The notes beneath the pieces were generated by a model, which worked only from the letters and a program-made list of their open reading frames with translations, did no database searches and had not been told where the DNA came from. From assembly GCA_026225945.1 (NCBI GenBank), contig JAMJFZ010000107.1, positions 47,048,501 through 47,112,500 of the forward strand: 64,000 nt of DNA, in the 5' to 3' direction. The DNA comes from Cricetomys ansorgei (Eukaryota > Chordata > Mammalia > Rodentia > Nesomyidae). Made by a program: the position numbers and the translations under genes. Positions 1-10,463 of the stretch are shown here, piece after piece; positions within the stretch are counted from its first letter, which is position 1; each line of letters opens with the position of its first letter.

Positions 1-195
1 ACCTTCACCTGAGATTCCAGTAATTCACTCCCTCTAATACCCGTAGCACCCAGCTGCATGTGATCCTGATCCAGCTGATATAGTCTTGAGGTTCCATAGT
101 TATGTAGGAGAGGAAAGGGTATCTAAAAGCAGGACTCCATCTATAAAATATTCAGGACTTCACTATTCGGATGTGACTTAAAAAAAAGAAAAATG

Positions 196-375
196 CGTGT
201 GTGTGTGTGTGTGTATGCCACACATGTGTAAATGCCACAGAGACCAAAAAGGTATTGGATTCCCTGGAGCTTTAGTTGTAGGCTGCTCACAAACTGATAT
301 GAGTGCTGGGAACCAAGCTCAGGTCCTCTGGAAGAACAGCAAGTTTATGTACTCTCCTCTGGCCCCAGGGAGGGA
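196..375 (-). mobile_element. B2/B3 SINE with (TG)n tail side
   Basis: It reads as the reverse complement of B2/B3: a TG-rich end, then GGATTCCCTGGAGCT and GTGCTGGGAACCAAGCTCAG, then CTCTGGAAGAACAGC. It is diverged. Confidence 0.75.
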
Positions 376-2385
376 CTTTTGGTGACGTAACTATTTGAAG
401 GTCACCTATATTCCTGTAAGTAAGCCCAATAAAACTGACTCATCAAGCTGGACTTGGATGTTTCTCTGGGTTATTGTTGGTGAGCAACAGAATGAAGATT
501 TTTTTTGTTCATGTTTACCTAGGAAACACTTGGTGCTCAAACAAGAACTTGATAGAATTAATGAGTTTGAGAGGCACAGCTGGATTGTCCTTGCTATGGG
601 TGGTAAGACACAAAGCTAAGTTAAGCCATCTAAGGAGAAATGTTCAAGGAGGCAAACCCAATGAGGCAGTTCTCCATTCGGCATGGAATAGTGTACTTCC
701 TTGTTCTAGCAGTTGTACTGCTCCTGCTATGTTTATGACACACAAAACTAAGAACAAGCTATCTGCCGAGAGGGAAAAGTCAGAGCAGGACTTCTAGGGG
801 CTATCTTCCCCTGTCCTGTGGGGTGGCGTACCTTCTTGATGAATACAAGCATAGCCCTAAAATGACTGATGCACCAGAGAACAACCTGCAATGTCTAAAA
901 GTAATATATCTGGAATGGTATAAGGAAGCTTCAACAGCAGGTAAGACATGCAAGTGATGATGAACTCTCTGCTCAGGGGAACTTGCCTATATAAGGGAGG
1001 AACTTATAGAAAACAGACAACTAGTGTCCTCCATATCAGTCTGCTTTGGCAGCTAAGATGGATCAAGGAGATGATGAGATGGGTCGTTGGCTTGCTATTT
1101 TTAATAGCTGGTGAAAGAGCCTAAGAAAAAGAATAAAAATAAGATCTGTGGTAAGTACCTTTAATGAGGTTAAAAAAAACAAAAACAAAAAACTCAGATA
1201 CCTGAGAAAAATCAAACCAAGAGGCGGCAGAAAATGAGGTAATGACAGTGAGAGGTACTCATTTCACCTGGCTAGACTGGACTGCGCTCACTGCAGTCCA
1301 CTAAGTCACTAAGAAAAAAAGGTAATTCAGTGGAGACTTTGGTATTGGCATGGGTCTTTTGTAGCTTTGCTGAACCTCATGGTGGGTCAGTACCTTTAAG
1401 AAGTAAGAGAGACTTGGCAGATCTGAGTGACTTAGGCATATATAATCAGATTCATAAAGTGTAGAAGCAATTAAAAAGAGATAAGAGGGGAAAAAAGAGG
1501 GTATTATTATGGATGAAAGCAAATGTGTTAAGAGCTGTGTCTAAGTTTGTAGTGGGAAAAAAACTGAAGGACAGCCAAATGCTTACTATTAATGTTTTGG
1601 AAGGCATCAGGCCTGAACAATTCAACAAAGGAGTCAAAGAAAGGTAGGTGAGTCCATTGTGCCCAGAGCTGTAGAGTAAGACAATCCCCTAGGGTGGGAA
1701 CTACCCTAGTACTGCTACTAACAGGTGGTCAAAGTTGTCTACAGGTGAGGACTACACAAGATAGTTGAAGACTGAACACTGGATTGAAGATTTAGTGATC
1801 CCCAGCTAATGTGTAGAGTATTGGGGCTCTCATAGACGCTCTCAAGGCGTTTCATGACGCCTTGGCTCCTGACAGTCAGGAGGACTATCAGGTCAATGTC
1901 ATCAGTAGAATGATATGAGGATAGAGAGGTGGACCTTAAAAAGATTAAGCTGGGGGAGAATTCCCCCCAGAATATACTGTGAATATACAGAATATGTGTA
2001 TACAGAAATATACATTTCCCCCGTGAGGTGAGAAAGTTTGCTCAGCCAAGGCTCTTTTGCAGCCAGGTGTGGCTAATGGAGTGGAAGTGTGGTGGCTGTA
2101 GAGCTGTTCCAGGGTGTCAGACTTAGTCCAAATCAGACAGAACAGGCTTAAGAGCACAGTGCTACTCCCAACTTCCCCTTTGTTCAAGGGGTGGGGAAAT
2201 ATGACCCATGCCACTGAATGAGGACGTGAAATAATTCATAGAGAACCACTACATCGGAGATCTAAATAAGAAAGTGCCTCCTATCCACACGGCTGTATCC
2301 AACAATGCCCTTTTGAGGAACAACTGATACAAACATAAGATCTTTCTATGTGGTACTGAACCATACTAACTATATCCCCTTAGAT
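376..2385. other. Presumed intron or intergenic DNA, no gene recognised
   Basis: Only short open frames occur and no SINE is clear. A TATATAAGG (about 989-997) followed about 70 nt later by a short frame beginning MDQGDDEMGRW, and LTR-like wording around it, make a decayed retroviral fragment possible. I cannot assign a family. Confidence 0.4.
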
Positions 2386-2515
2386 CAGTGTTTCTCAATC
2401 TGTGGGTTGGGGTGGGGGAGGCACCGACCCTTTTATAGGGGTCGCCTAAGACCATCTGCATATCAGTTATCTACATACAATTTATAATGGTAGCAAAATT
2501 ACAGTTATAAAGACC
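2386..2515 (-). mobile_element. URR1-type hAT transposon, truncated
   Basis: It begins with the terminal sequence CAGTGTTTCTCAATC and continues with TGTGGGTTGGGG, GGGGTCGCCTAAGACCATC and TAATGGTAGCAAAATTACAG, as in the fuller copies at 5725 and 48364. The other terminal repeat is missing. Confidence 0.7.
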
Positions 2516-2539
2516 TTACAACTCAAACCACAGCATGTT

Positions 2540-2760
2540 CTGGATCAGAATAAAGAGAAATCAAGTTGTTAAAGCACCTAATGAAGACTGAGGATCTGAG
2601 TTCAGATCCCCAGCACCCACATAAACAGTAGACCACAGTGGTATGTATCTATAATCTCAACACGGGGAATACAAACTTTTGGGGCTTGCACTGTCAAAAC
2701 ATCAAAATACCCACATAAGATTTTTTCCATTACTCTTTCAATTTAAGACTTAAAAAATAA
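2540..2760 (+). mobile_element. Diverged B2/B4-like SINE remnants
   Basis: AAGCACCTAATGAAGACTGAGG, GAGTTCAGATCCCCAGCACC and a TATAATCTCAACAC B1-like block are seen. It is heavily decayed. Confidence 0.4.
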
Positions 2761-2769
2761 AAATTCAAT

Positions 2770-2950
2770 ACATGGAACTGATGAGGTGGCTCTGAGCAGG
2801 TAAAAGGTACTTGCCACCAAGCCTAACAATGAGTTTGATTCCTGAACCTATGTGATAAAGGCAAAAACTGACTCTATACGGTGTCGCTGACCTCCATCTA
2901 TGTGCACAAGTGCACAAACATGCACACATGATAAATACCTGTATTTAAAA
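2770..2950 (+). mobile_element. B3-type SINE
   Basis: It has the order GATGAGGTGGCTCTGAGCAG, ACTTGCCACCAAGCCT, TGATTCCTGAACC, CTGACCTCCA and a CA-rich tail, matching B3/B2 in sense. Confidence 0.7.
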
Positions 2951-3334
2951 GTTTTAAAAATTCCGTAAGTTTCTTGAACTCAAGATACCCTTTCAAATTG
3001 AAAAAACAAAAACAAAACTCCAAACTCTTAAAATTGAGAGATAAGACAAATAAAGCACAATAAAATGTAGCATTTAATTTGAATTGACAGGAACTTAACT
3101 TTCAGCATTTGGGAGGCAAATGCAGGAGAATCATTAGAAATGTGAGGCAAGCCAGGGGTACACAGTGAGACTTTATCTAAAAATGAAAAAGGCACCTAAC
3201 CTCACAATGTACCTTAGTAACTGAACTTGTTACTGTGTTAGGTCTTTTACCATACAGTTACTTATGAAGAGCTCTCCCTCTTCTTTCTTTCTTTCTTAGA
3301 AATTAAAAATTATCTTATGCATATAGATGTTTGC

Positions 3335-3520
3335 CTGTTTGTATGTCTTGTACCATGTGTATGTCTAGATATCCTCAGAGACTACAAAAGACATGGATTC
3401 CCTGGAACTGTGGTTAGAAAAGGTTGTGAGCCCTCTGTGGGTGCTGGAAACTGAACCCCAGGCCTCTGAAATAACAAAAAGGACTCTTAGCTGCTAAGGC
3501 CATTTCTCCATCCGCTCCCC
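3335..3520 (-). mobile_element. B2 SINE
   Basis: Reverse-complement B2 landmarks: GGATTCCCTGGAACT, GTGGGTGCTGGAAACTGAAC and CTGCTAAGGCCATTTCTCCA. Confidence 0.75.
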
Positions 3521-3524
3521 ATTT

Positions 3525-3665
3525 TGGTTTTTGAGATAGTCTTACACTACAGCACAAACTGATCTGGATCTCACTATGTAGCCCAGGCTAGCCTTGAATT
3601 CACAACAATCCTCCCTGTCTTCCAAGTGCTAGGATGACAAATGTGTGCCACCACATCTAGTTTGC
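3525..3665 (-). mobile_element. B1/B4-type SINE
   Basis: GTAGCCCAGGCTAGCCTTGAA, then TTCCAAGTGCTAGGATGACA and TGTGCCACCACATC are the reverse complement of a B1-like unit. It directly abuts the B2 on its left. Confidence 0.75.
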
Positions 3666-3809
3666 TTTGTTTTTTTTTAAATAAAAATAGTATATTAAAG
3701 GGTACAGAGTGATACTCGGATACATGTATATAATATATAATGCAGAAACATTTCTATCTCCTCAAACATTATTTCACTCTTAATAACTTGTATTTATTAT
3801 TTTTAATTG

Positions 3810-3915
3810 TGGGTGCTTCCAGAGACCAGTATGCCAGATCTCCCTGGAGCTGGAGTTACAGGTGGTTGTGAGCACTACATGTCCTTAACTACTGAGCTAT
3901 CTCTTCAAGCCCTAT
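3810..3915 (-). mobile_element. B2/B3 SINE fragment
   Basis: CTCCCTGGAGCTGGAGTTAC, GGTGGTTGTGAGCACTACATG and ACTGAGCTATCTCTTCAAGCCC are reverse-complement B2/B3. Confidence 0.75.
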
Positions 3916-5584
3916 TATTTCTTTATGGTATAAATGTGTTAGTTACTTACATAGAACATTTTAACACTAGCAAAATTTGTTCAGTATATCTTCACTTCCT
4001 AAAAGAGCAAGTACGAGCCCTAAGGCCAATTCCCCAACATATAAACTTCTGTTTGCTAAGATCTTTCTTGACAATTACATACTAAATCTATTACTTCCTT
4101 CTAAGTATATCTATTCATTCCAAGAAAAAAAATCACCCACTCCACCCTGCTATTGTTATCAACCTCAAATCTCTATCTTCAATGCCATTCCAATCCATAT
4201 CTATGGGTTAAGAGCTCTTCCTATCAAACCGTTACAAAAGAGTATTGCAAACCTATACCTATACCTCTTCCACTGCTCTTCTCAGTTGTCAGTAAAACCT
4301 CAAATCTGTCTTAAAGCACCAATTCTATCAATTTATTTCTAAAAGAAGATGCTACTTTTCCTACTCCTCTGACTAACTGGGAAAACATACTATTTGCCGA
4401 CCAGTTTTATTAACTAATACTCAGCTTTTCCTCTTTTAAAAGTATGCACCAAAAAAAAAAATACTACCATACCTTGTGCATCATTATGTACTATCCTACC
4501 ACTGATAACAGTGACTCTTAGTTTTACCCACCATTCCCAGTTTTTATGAGTTGTGTATTTAATTTTCTAAGTATCTAGTTCTCAATTCCAATGTCTATTT
4601 TACCTTCTTCATTCCAATACTTTTTTCACTATGAAATGGTAATTTGTTCAAGGTCAGGAACTTAAACTTTCCCCCTGATCCTACTTCTTACATTCTACTA
4701 TGTCACTGTCTAATTCTGCTGAATCTGTTTTTGAGCTTTTTAAATACTTCCAGTCCCTTAATTATTTTTCTTTCTCTTCTCTTTTAGTTTTTTGCATTCT
4801 TACTCAAAACCAAGTAATACATTAAAAAAATGTCTTCCTAGCATCCTTGACTTTCCTACCTGCTCCTTCTGTTAACTCTAGATAAGCAACTACCTGCTTT
4901 CTTTGCTTCTACTCATACCCTGTCAAAAGTGGTACTGACTTTGCTTTGATTTTTGGCATGACTTTGTTAGGGCATGTATGTACATTATATAATGTACATG
5001 CACTAACACGGGGTAATGCATGTTGTCTATTTTGCTCAGTGTCTTATCCCCACACATTTGTCATCACATAGCACATTAAAAGCACTCAACTTTATAAAAT
5101 GAATTTATTGCTATGCATTGCCTACTAGCTTAATACCAAATTCCCTAATGTGACTGTTCCTTTCTGGTTTTTCCACCAGTTGTCTTTTACAATAGGATAA
5201 ATCCCACTGAGAAAAACCCAGTCTTCCTATGTAAATTAAGTTAATTACCCTGTATTTTTATTTCTCTCATCCATCTTCCCTAATTTTCCCCTTTAGGAAA
5301 AAAAAATTATTTTATAATAAGTATAATTCTTTTTGACTCACAAAATGCAAACCACGACACAATCTTTAGCATTAAACACCACATTCCTAAATTCCACTTT
5401 TCCTATTCTATTTTGTTATAATCTTTCAGAATAAAAACAAATACACTGAGAACTGCAACTGACACATAAACCAACTACTAGTCTGTAGTTCTGCATAACA
5501 GTTTCATTTCTGGTCTTCATAAGGAAGTTTGATATTTGTTTGCTTTCACAGAAAGAATTAAACAATTTTTAAAATAGGATTTCT
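3916..5584. other. AT-rich non-coding DNA
   Basis: Pyrimidine-rich, AT-rich sequence without a convincing gene, SINE or splice-flanked exon. Short palindromic TACATTATATAATGTA occurs near 4981. Confidence 0.4.
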
Positions 5585-5695
5585 CAGCAGGTCATAGGAG
5601 CACACACCTGTAATTCTAGTGCTTGGGAGGTGGAAGCAAGTAAACCAAGAGTTCAAGACCATCCTCAACAACACACTGAATTGTGTCAAACACAA
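5585..5695 (+). mobile_element. B1/B4-type SINE
   Basis: ACACACCTGTAATTCTAGTGC, TTGGGAGGTGGAAGCAAG and AGAGTTCAAGACCATC are B1-like in sense and diverged. Confidence 0.65.
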
Positions 5696-5699
5696 GCGA

Positions 5700-6135
5700 G
5701 ATGGGCTGGATGGACTGCTCAGAACAGTAGTTCTCAACCTTCTTAATACTGCGACCCTTTAATACAAAGCGCTCCTCTTGTTGTGGTGACCCTCAACCAT
5801 AAAATTATTTTCTGTTGCGACTGTTATGAATCATAATGTAAATATCTGATATGCAGATCGTCTTAAGCAACTCCTGTGAAAGGGTCATTTGATCCCCTAA
5901 AGGGGCCTAGACCCACAGGTTGAGAACTCCTGGCTCAGCAGTTAAGGGCATTAAGGTTCTTACAGAGGGACTAAGTTCAATTCCTAGCACCCACATTATG
6001 CTCACAACCATCTGTAACTCCAGTCCCAGGGGACTGCATCCTCTTCTAACTTCTGCTGGTACCAAAAACATAGAGACATACATGTAGGCAAAACATTCAT
6101 ATACATAAAATAATACAATAAACAAATCTTTAGAA
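5700..6135 (+). mobile_element. B2 SINE split by a URR1 insertion
   Basis: The B2 head GATGGGCTGGATGGACTGCTCAG (5700-5722) and the body from GCTCAGCAGTTAAGGGCATT (5933) to an ATAAAATAATACAATAAAC tail are one element interrupted by the hAT copy at 5725-5932. Confidence 0.8.
5725..5932 (+). mobile_element. URR1-type hAT-Charlie transposon with 8-bp duplication
   Basis: The terminal inverted repeats CAGTAGTTCTCAACC and GGTTGAGAACTCCTG bound a 208-bp non-coding element with the internal landmark AATCATAATGTAAATATCTGAT. The flanks GCTCAGAA (5717-5724) and GCTCAGCA (5933-5940) match at 7 of 8 positions, the target duplication size of hAT elements. Confidence 0.88.
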
Positions 6136-6149
6136 AAGAGTTTCTTGAA

Positions 6150-6290
6150 TTTTTTTTGTGGTTTTTTTTTTTTTTTTGTGGATATGCTCTGGATGTGTAG
6201 GGCAGACTGACCTTGAACTCCTGATGCTGCTGTCTCAGCGCCCAATTCCTGGAACTAAAAGTATATACCACTCACCTGGCTTTTTTAAAA
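6150..6290 (-). mobile_element. B1-like SINE
   Basis: A poly(T) start, GGGCAGACTGACCTTGAACTC, CTGCTGTCTCAGCGCCCAAT and ATACCACTCACCTGGCTT are reverse-complement B1-like. Confidence 0.65.
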
Positions 6291-6454
6291 TTGCATGGGA
6301 GGTAAATTCAGATTCTTTCTACAGATATATACATACACATACATATATATAGTTAAAGATCAATTAGTTCTAAAACACTTTAAACAAAAGCTTCTAGTTC
6401 TCATCTTAGTCATTACATTTCTCTCTCTCTTTTTTTTTTTTTTTAACAAAGTAT

Positions 6455-6643
6455 TTCATATATCCCAGGCTGGCCTCAAACTATGTAGCCAAGGATGACC
6501 TTGAACCTCCTGCCTCTACTTGCCTAATGCTGAGATAACAGGCATTCACCATCGTTCCTGTTTATTTGGTGTTGGAGAGTAAACCCAGGGAAATAGTGCA
6601 TGCCAGACAAGTACTCTGTCGATTAAACTAATCCCTAGCCCTA
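6455..6643 (-). mobile_element. B4 SINE (B1 plus ID parts)
   Basis: TCCCAGGCTGGCCTCAAACTA and GATGACCTTGAACCTCCTGCC (B1 part) are followed by an ID-like part, ACCCAGGGAAATAGTGCATG to CTAATCCCTAGCCC, all reverse complement. Confidence 0.7.
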
Positions 6644-7689
6644 CCCATTTATCTTCTACACAGCCCTTTACAATTTCTTTTAGCTTTAACTGAACATTAC
6701 ATTCCCCCAATACTAACTTCTTTTGCAGCAAGGTACTATGCCCAGCACTAATGTTCAAAGTAATTTTAAATAGCTATTAATGCCTGTCGATTGTAGGTAT
6801 AACAAATTTAAAAAGCAGAAAAGATCATTAAAAAAAAGGATAAAGCAACTCAGAAATGTAAAAGGCCACAACTTTAGAGGAAATGGACTTGGAAAGTCCA
6901 AAGAGGCTGACCAAATAATCCAAGCAAATGAGCTAAATAAATTCTATGAAGACAAAGGAAGGAATTTCAGAAAGTACTGTATAAATCATTTTCTTATTTA
7001 GGTCGTAGGAATGGCACAACTCTTTTTAACAAAGGATGAAGACACACCAAAATGGCATGCCAAAAGTAGCAGCAACACACCCAAAGTGTTTGCTTTCCAA
7101 GTAGAGAAAACCTTCAATCCTGCACCAGTTTTTAGAAAGTGGGCCTCAGCATAAAGTGGTCTCAACTTTAATATAAATGAAAGTAGTGTATTAACGTGTC
7201 AAATAGTTTAGGAATAAGTTGTTTCCCCACTTCAGAAATATCTTTTTGTTCACAGTTGAAAGCTGTTGTCTGATTATTTTTTAAAAATATCACCAGTAAA
7301 TTCTTATACCTTGAAATACAAGAATACAAGCACTAAATTTATGACCTAATGTCTCAGATAACAAAACAAAGATATGTAATTTATAAACAATTTTAAACTC
7401 AGTGTACCTTAACACAGACGTTTAGATATCCCAAATCTCTAAGATCCTCCCAAACATTTAAAGTATAATATCCACTTTGGAATATAATGAAAATAGCCCC
7501 AATTGCCATTTAAAGATCCATCAGAAAAGTTTACTCTCCTGATTTAATTCCCTGTTACTCAAACTATTCAAGAACTTGTTGTTACTCTATAATTAAGAAA
7601 GAAAAAGTCTTATTCATATTTTTTCCCACTACATTCACGAGGTGTACCTTCAACTTCAAAATTCAGTATTAACGATGGCAGCCCGTAGC
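6644..7689. other. Presumed PCM1 intron, no gene seen
   Basis: AT-rich, non-repetitive sequence next to the CpG island. No open frame or splice-bounded exon is supported on the - strand. Confidence 0.4.
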
Positions 7690-7861
7690 CCTGACCAGGA
7701 AGGTGATAGGGGAAGAGGCAGAAGCAGGTGCACCTGAAGCTCTTTTAACTCCGGCTCTTGTAACCAGAGAACACAGAAGGCGGGGTCTGGAAAGCGGTTA
7801 TGGGGCGGGAGTGGTAGGGGCCCCCAGAAAGCCCGCTTCTTCTAGCGCCAAAACACGATCT

Positions 7862-7876
7862 GTTACCCATAGTAAC
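7862..7876. promoter_or_regulatory. RFX X-box-like inverted repeat
   Basis: GTTACC, a 3-nt spacer and AGTAAC fit the X-box pattern GTnRCC-N(0-3)-RGYAAC bound by RFX factors, which control many ciliary and centrosomal genes. It is about 1 kb inside the presumed PCM1 first intron, still in the CpG-rich block. Confidence 0.5.
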
Positions 7877-7894
7877 ACAAATCTCAAGACCGCC

Positions 7895-7907
7895 GGGGGG
7901 GGGGGGG
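7895..7907 (+). repeat. G13 homopolymer in CpG island
   Basis: Thirteen consecutive G residues lie beside the X-box-like site. The run is length-unstable and a possible G-quadruplex former, and its exact length may be a sequencing artefact. Confidence 0.8.
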
Positions 7908-8702
7908 ACCGTTTTTCTGTTTGTTTTTGGACAAGGAGAGCTGCGCAAGAGCCGACTGCGAGACGAAAAGTTCGTTCAAGCAGGCGCCGCACAGGGGTAG
8001 GCCTAACCCCTAATCCCTAGCAGCGGCTTCTGCAAAGCAAGCGACGCTCTGTGAACCCCACCGGATCTCTCGTCGCCCCGATTCTACATCCAAAGGAACG
8101 GGATCTGCGGGGCGGAATGGAGAAAGGGGCGGTGGGAGGGGCGCGAGGAAGAATTATTAAATTAGCATTCTCTAAGCGAAAAGCCAACTAGCTCGAGTCC
8201 AGAACGCCTACCCCGGCCTTTCTGCTCCAAGAAGACAAGCGACAGCAGAAACTCCGCGGCTCCCGGCCCTAGACGCTCTCCACCCAGGATTCGGGCCTCC
8301 CGGGGGCCCCACAGAATGGAATTTGGCGGGTGGGGGTGGGAGGGCGGTAGGCCACTGGGACTCAGGCCGCCCGGGCCTGCATGTCTGAGAACTCATCATC
8401 CCAAACACCAGCCCAGCTTTCCACCCCGAAGGGGCAGATCTAGAGCACCCTCGGGCCTACAAGCGCGGAGGCAACGAGACAGTACGGGCGCCGGCGCGTC
8501 CTCAGACGCTCACCGCAGAGACGGCGTCAGTCAGTGCTGAGACGAGCCCGTGTCAGCCTGGGGGACTTAGGATGGCGCAGCCAGGGGACCTCCGAGCCAA
8601 AAGGGCGGGCGCGGTCAGAGCCCGGGCCCAGTACCACCCCGGCGTCGCACCACCCTGCTTCCAGCCCGCCGTTGTCAAGGGCCGCAGACGCGCAGGCATT
8701 AC

Positions 8703-8915
8703 CTGTAAACGAAGCCGCCTCTCCTGCCAAGGGCGGAGTGGCGGTCGGCCCCCCCCCACAGGAGCCGCCACCGGCAGCGGTTCTTCCTCGAAGACCGCGG
8801 CAGGGAGGCCCACAAGTTCCCCGACTGCCCAGATCCCAATGGCCGCCTTCTCTACATTAGCTACTAGGCGCCAACCGCCGCAGCCACCGCCATCTTAGGA
8901 CCTCATTGTGGTGGG
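8703..8915 (-). other. PCM1: Candidate PCM1 non-coding first exon
   Basis: On the - strand, an AAGATGGCGG element (8887-8896) of the kind found just downstream of many housekeeping start sites is followed 185 nt later by a strong donor, TTTACAG|GTAATG (intron base 1 at 8702). A second donor, CTGCG|GTGAGC (intron base 1 at 8513), would give a longer form ending at 8514. The ATG in the YY1 element opens a tiny 9-codon frame (MAVAAAVGA, then TAG), so the exon looks like 5' UTR. The start site is estimated at about 8900-8915. Confidence 0.5.
8887..8896 (-). promoter_or_regulatory. YY1 element AAGATGGCGG
   Basis: The reverse complement of CCGCCATCTT is the YY1 core that positions transcription starts in many CpG-island promoters. 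It also contains the ATG of a 9-codon upstream reading frame. Confidence 0.7.
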
Positions 8916-9050
8916 AGAAGAGGGGCGGGGGAACTGCAGAGGGGGCAACGCTCGGCGAGACGTGCGCCGTCTCCTCGGCAACGGCCGCGCGGGGGCGAGA
9001 ACTCGGCAGGGCTGGAGCCGCAGTGCGAACTCCGGGAGCGCAGGACTGGA

Positions 9051-9060
9051 GTCACGTGAC
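9051..9060. promoter_or_regulatory. Palindromic E-box GTCACGTGAC (USF/TFE/CLEAR type)
   Basis: This perfect 10-bp palindrome around CACGTG matches the preferred site of USF and of the MiT/TFE factors (the CLEAR element). It lies about 140 bp upstream of the inferred - strand start site. Confidence 0.7.
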
Positions 9061-9124
9061 GCTCAGGAGTCTGCGGAGTCACTTATGGCCCTCTCTAGTC
9101 AGGAACTCTAGCGGACAACCTAAG

Positions 9125-9143
9125 ACTACACATCCCAGAATGC
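9125..9143 (+). promoter_or_regulatory. ZNF143/SBF-type site 1
   Basis: ACTACACATCCCAGAATGC matches the long ZNF143 (Staf) promoter motif ACTACAnnTCCCAGnATGC. It is the first of two copies 61 bp apart upstream of the CpG-island start region. Confidence 0.85.
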
Positions 9144-9185
9144 AAACTCAACCAGGTTAAGAAAGGATACGGGGGCCGATGTCAG

Positions 9186-9204
9186 ACTACAAATCCCAGC
9201 ATGC
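9186..9204 (+). promoter_or_regulatory. ZNF143/SBF-type site 2
   Basis: ACTACAAATCCCAGCATGC is a near-perfect ZNF143 motif in the same orientation as site 1. Paired ZNF143 sites are typical of strong, often bidirectional housekeeping promoters. Confidence 0.9.
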
Positions 9205-9209
9205 TGTGC

Positions 9210-10010
9210 GCCTTCCAGCCTTGCGCTTATTAAAGGCTAGAGGCCTGTGTAGAAGTGTATTAAGTGCTTGCGTTCTTTGGAACGCTCTTTCTAATTTTCC
9301 GTGGAGGCATCAGCTCCAGATGGAGATGGAAGGACTAGGAAAGCCTTGGATCTCTCTTGAAGTCCATTCCTACCCACATTTCTGTCACGAAGGAAACTGA
9401 TGGGCCTTTCTAATCTAACCCCAAATTCTAACAAGGAGATTAAACCCACGGGAATTAAATTTTGCCCTGTGGTATGTGGTTAGTCGGTGGAAGAATCGTA
9501 TTGTCAATGATCATTGCCACTTGAAACGCTGTCCCACTTCTTTGTTGGTAGAAACAGATGGTTTTAAGCAGAGATTAATCTCGCAAAGTTTTCTCTGAAC
9601 CGGTAGTCTTTTAATTCCTTTGTAATTTATATTCTTGTTAACAGCTGTATTAAGTAAATCTGGACAGATAAAGGCTTTAAGACAAAACAAATCAAAAATT
9701 ATGCAAGGCTTTTAATTTGCCAATCTCCAAAGTTAGAATACCTGTCCATGTTAGTTACATGCAAGGAGGCTCTGTTTTTAGACAGTTTGTATTTATGGGA
9801 TGGAGTTGTTAAATTTAAGATAATGTAAATAGGGAAGAAGGATAGGCTTCTGGGTTTACGCAATAAATTGTTCCCCTCAATTACCAAAAAATTGTTTACG
9901 AAACAAAATACTACTACTATTTCAGAGCACGGTTCATATGAATAAAACTCTTCCAGCCCACTGCAATTTACTACTGAGTCGAGGATCAGTCGTCAATGTA
10001 ATGATCCTTG
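9210..10010. other. Unique sequence upstream of the CpG island
   Basis: Neither a repeat nor an exon could be supported on either strand. Confidence 0.4.
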
Positions 10011-10024
10011 TGTACTCATTTATT

Positions 10025-10240
10025 CATTTTCTGAGGCCATGTCTCATGTATCCCAGGCTGGTCTCAAATCTCTCTGACTCCTGCCTCTAGAATGCTGGGG
10101 GTGCATTGCTGGAAATCAAACTGAGGGTTTCATGCATGCTAGCAAACATTCTATCAACTGAACTACATATCCAGCCTGGTAGTGGATATTGAACCTAGGG
10201 CTTTTCCACATGCTAGGCAAGCACTCTACCACTGACCAAT
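10025..10240 (-). mobile_element. B4/ID SINE cluster
   Basis: ATCCCAGGCTGGTCTCAAATC (B1 part) is followed by two ID-like reverse complements: CATGCTAGCAAACATTCTATC, and then GCTAGGCAAGCACTCTACCA. Confidence 0.7.
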
Positions 10241-10463
10241 ATCTTCAGGCTTTTTTTTTTTTTTTCTTTTTTCTTTTGGATCTTGGTCTCACTAAGTTGC
10301 CTACATTGAACTCTGTGACCTATTATTTTTTTTAAAGGATGTAAAGTTGGGAAAGGTCAAGGATAGATCTTGAAAGACCTAGAGGAAGGAGTGGAGGTGT
10401 GTGTGAATGCGATCAAAATAAATCACATGACACTTGCAAAGAATTAATAAAAACAATGTATAT

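Larger units (their letters stand above)
7690..9120 (-). promoter_or_regulatory. PCM1: CpG-rich housekeeping promoter, probably PCM1
   Basis: The base composition changes abruptly from AT-rich DNA to GC-rich DNA dense in CpG, with GC-box-like GGGGCGG runs, a YY1 element and no TATA box. This is a typical CpG-island promoter. The best first-exon signals (YY1 element followed by 5' splice sites) are on the - strand. Mammals keep PCM1 head-to-head with FGL1, and FGL1 lies about 20-27 kb to the right on the + strand, so PCM1 transcribed leftward is the expected owner. PCM1 scaffolds centriolar satellites. The gene name rests on synteny, since no PCM1 coding exon is in the window. Confidence 0.62.

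Noticed and set aside
1..7689. Search for PCM1 coding exons on the - strand
   Set aside because: No frame resembling the start of PCM1 with splice sites was found, so only promoter and 5' UTR are proposed.
7703..9160. Many overlapping frames on both strands
   Set aside because: Stop-poor GC-rich CpG-island DNA; none has a conserved domain, and the island is explained by promoter and 5' UTR signals.
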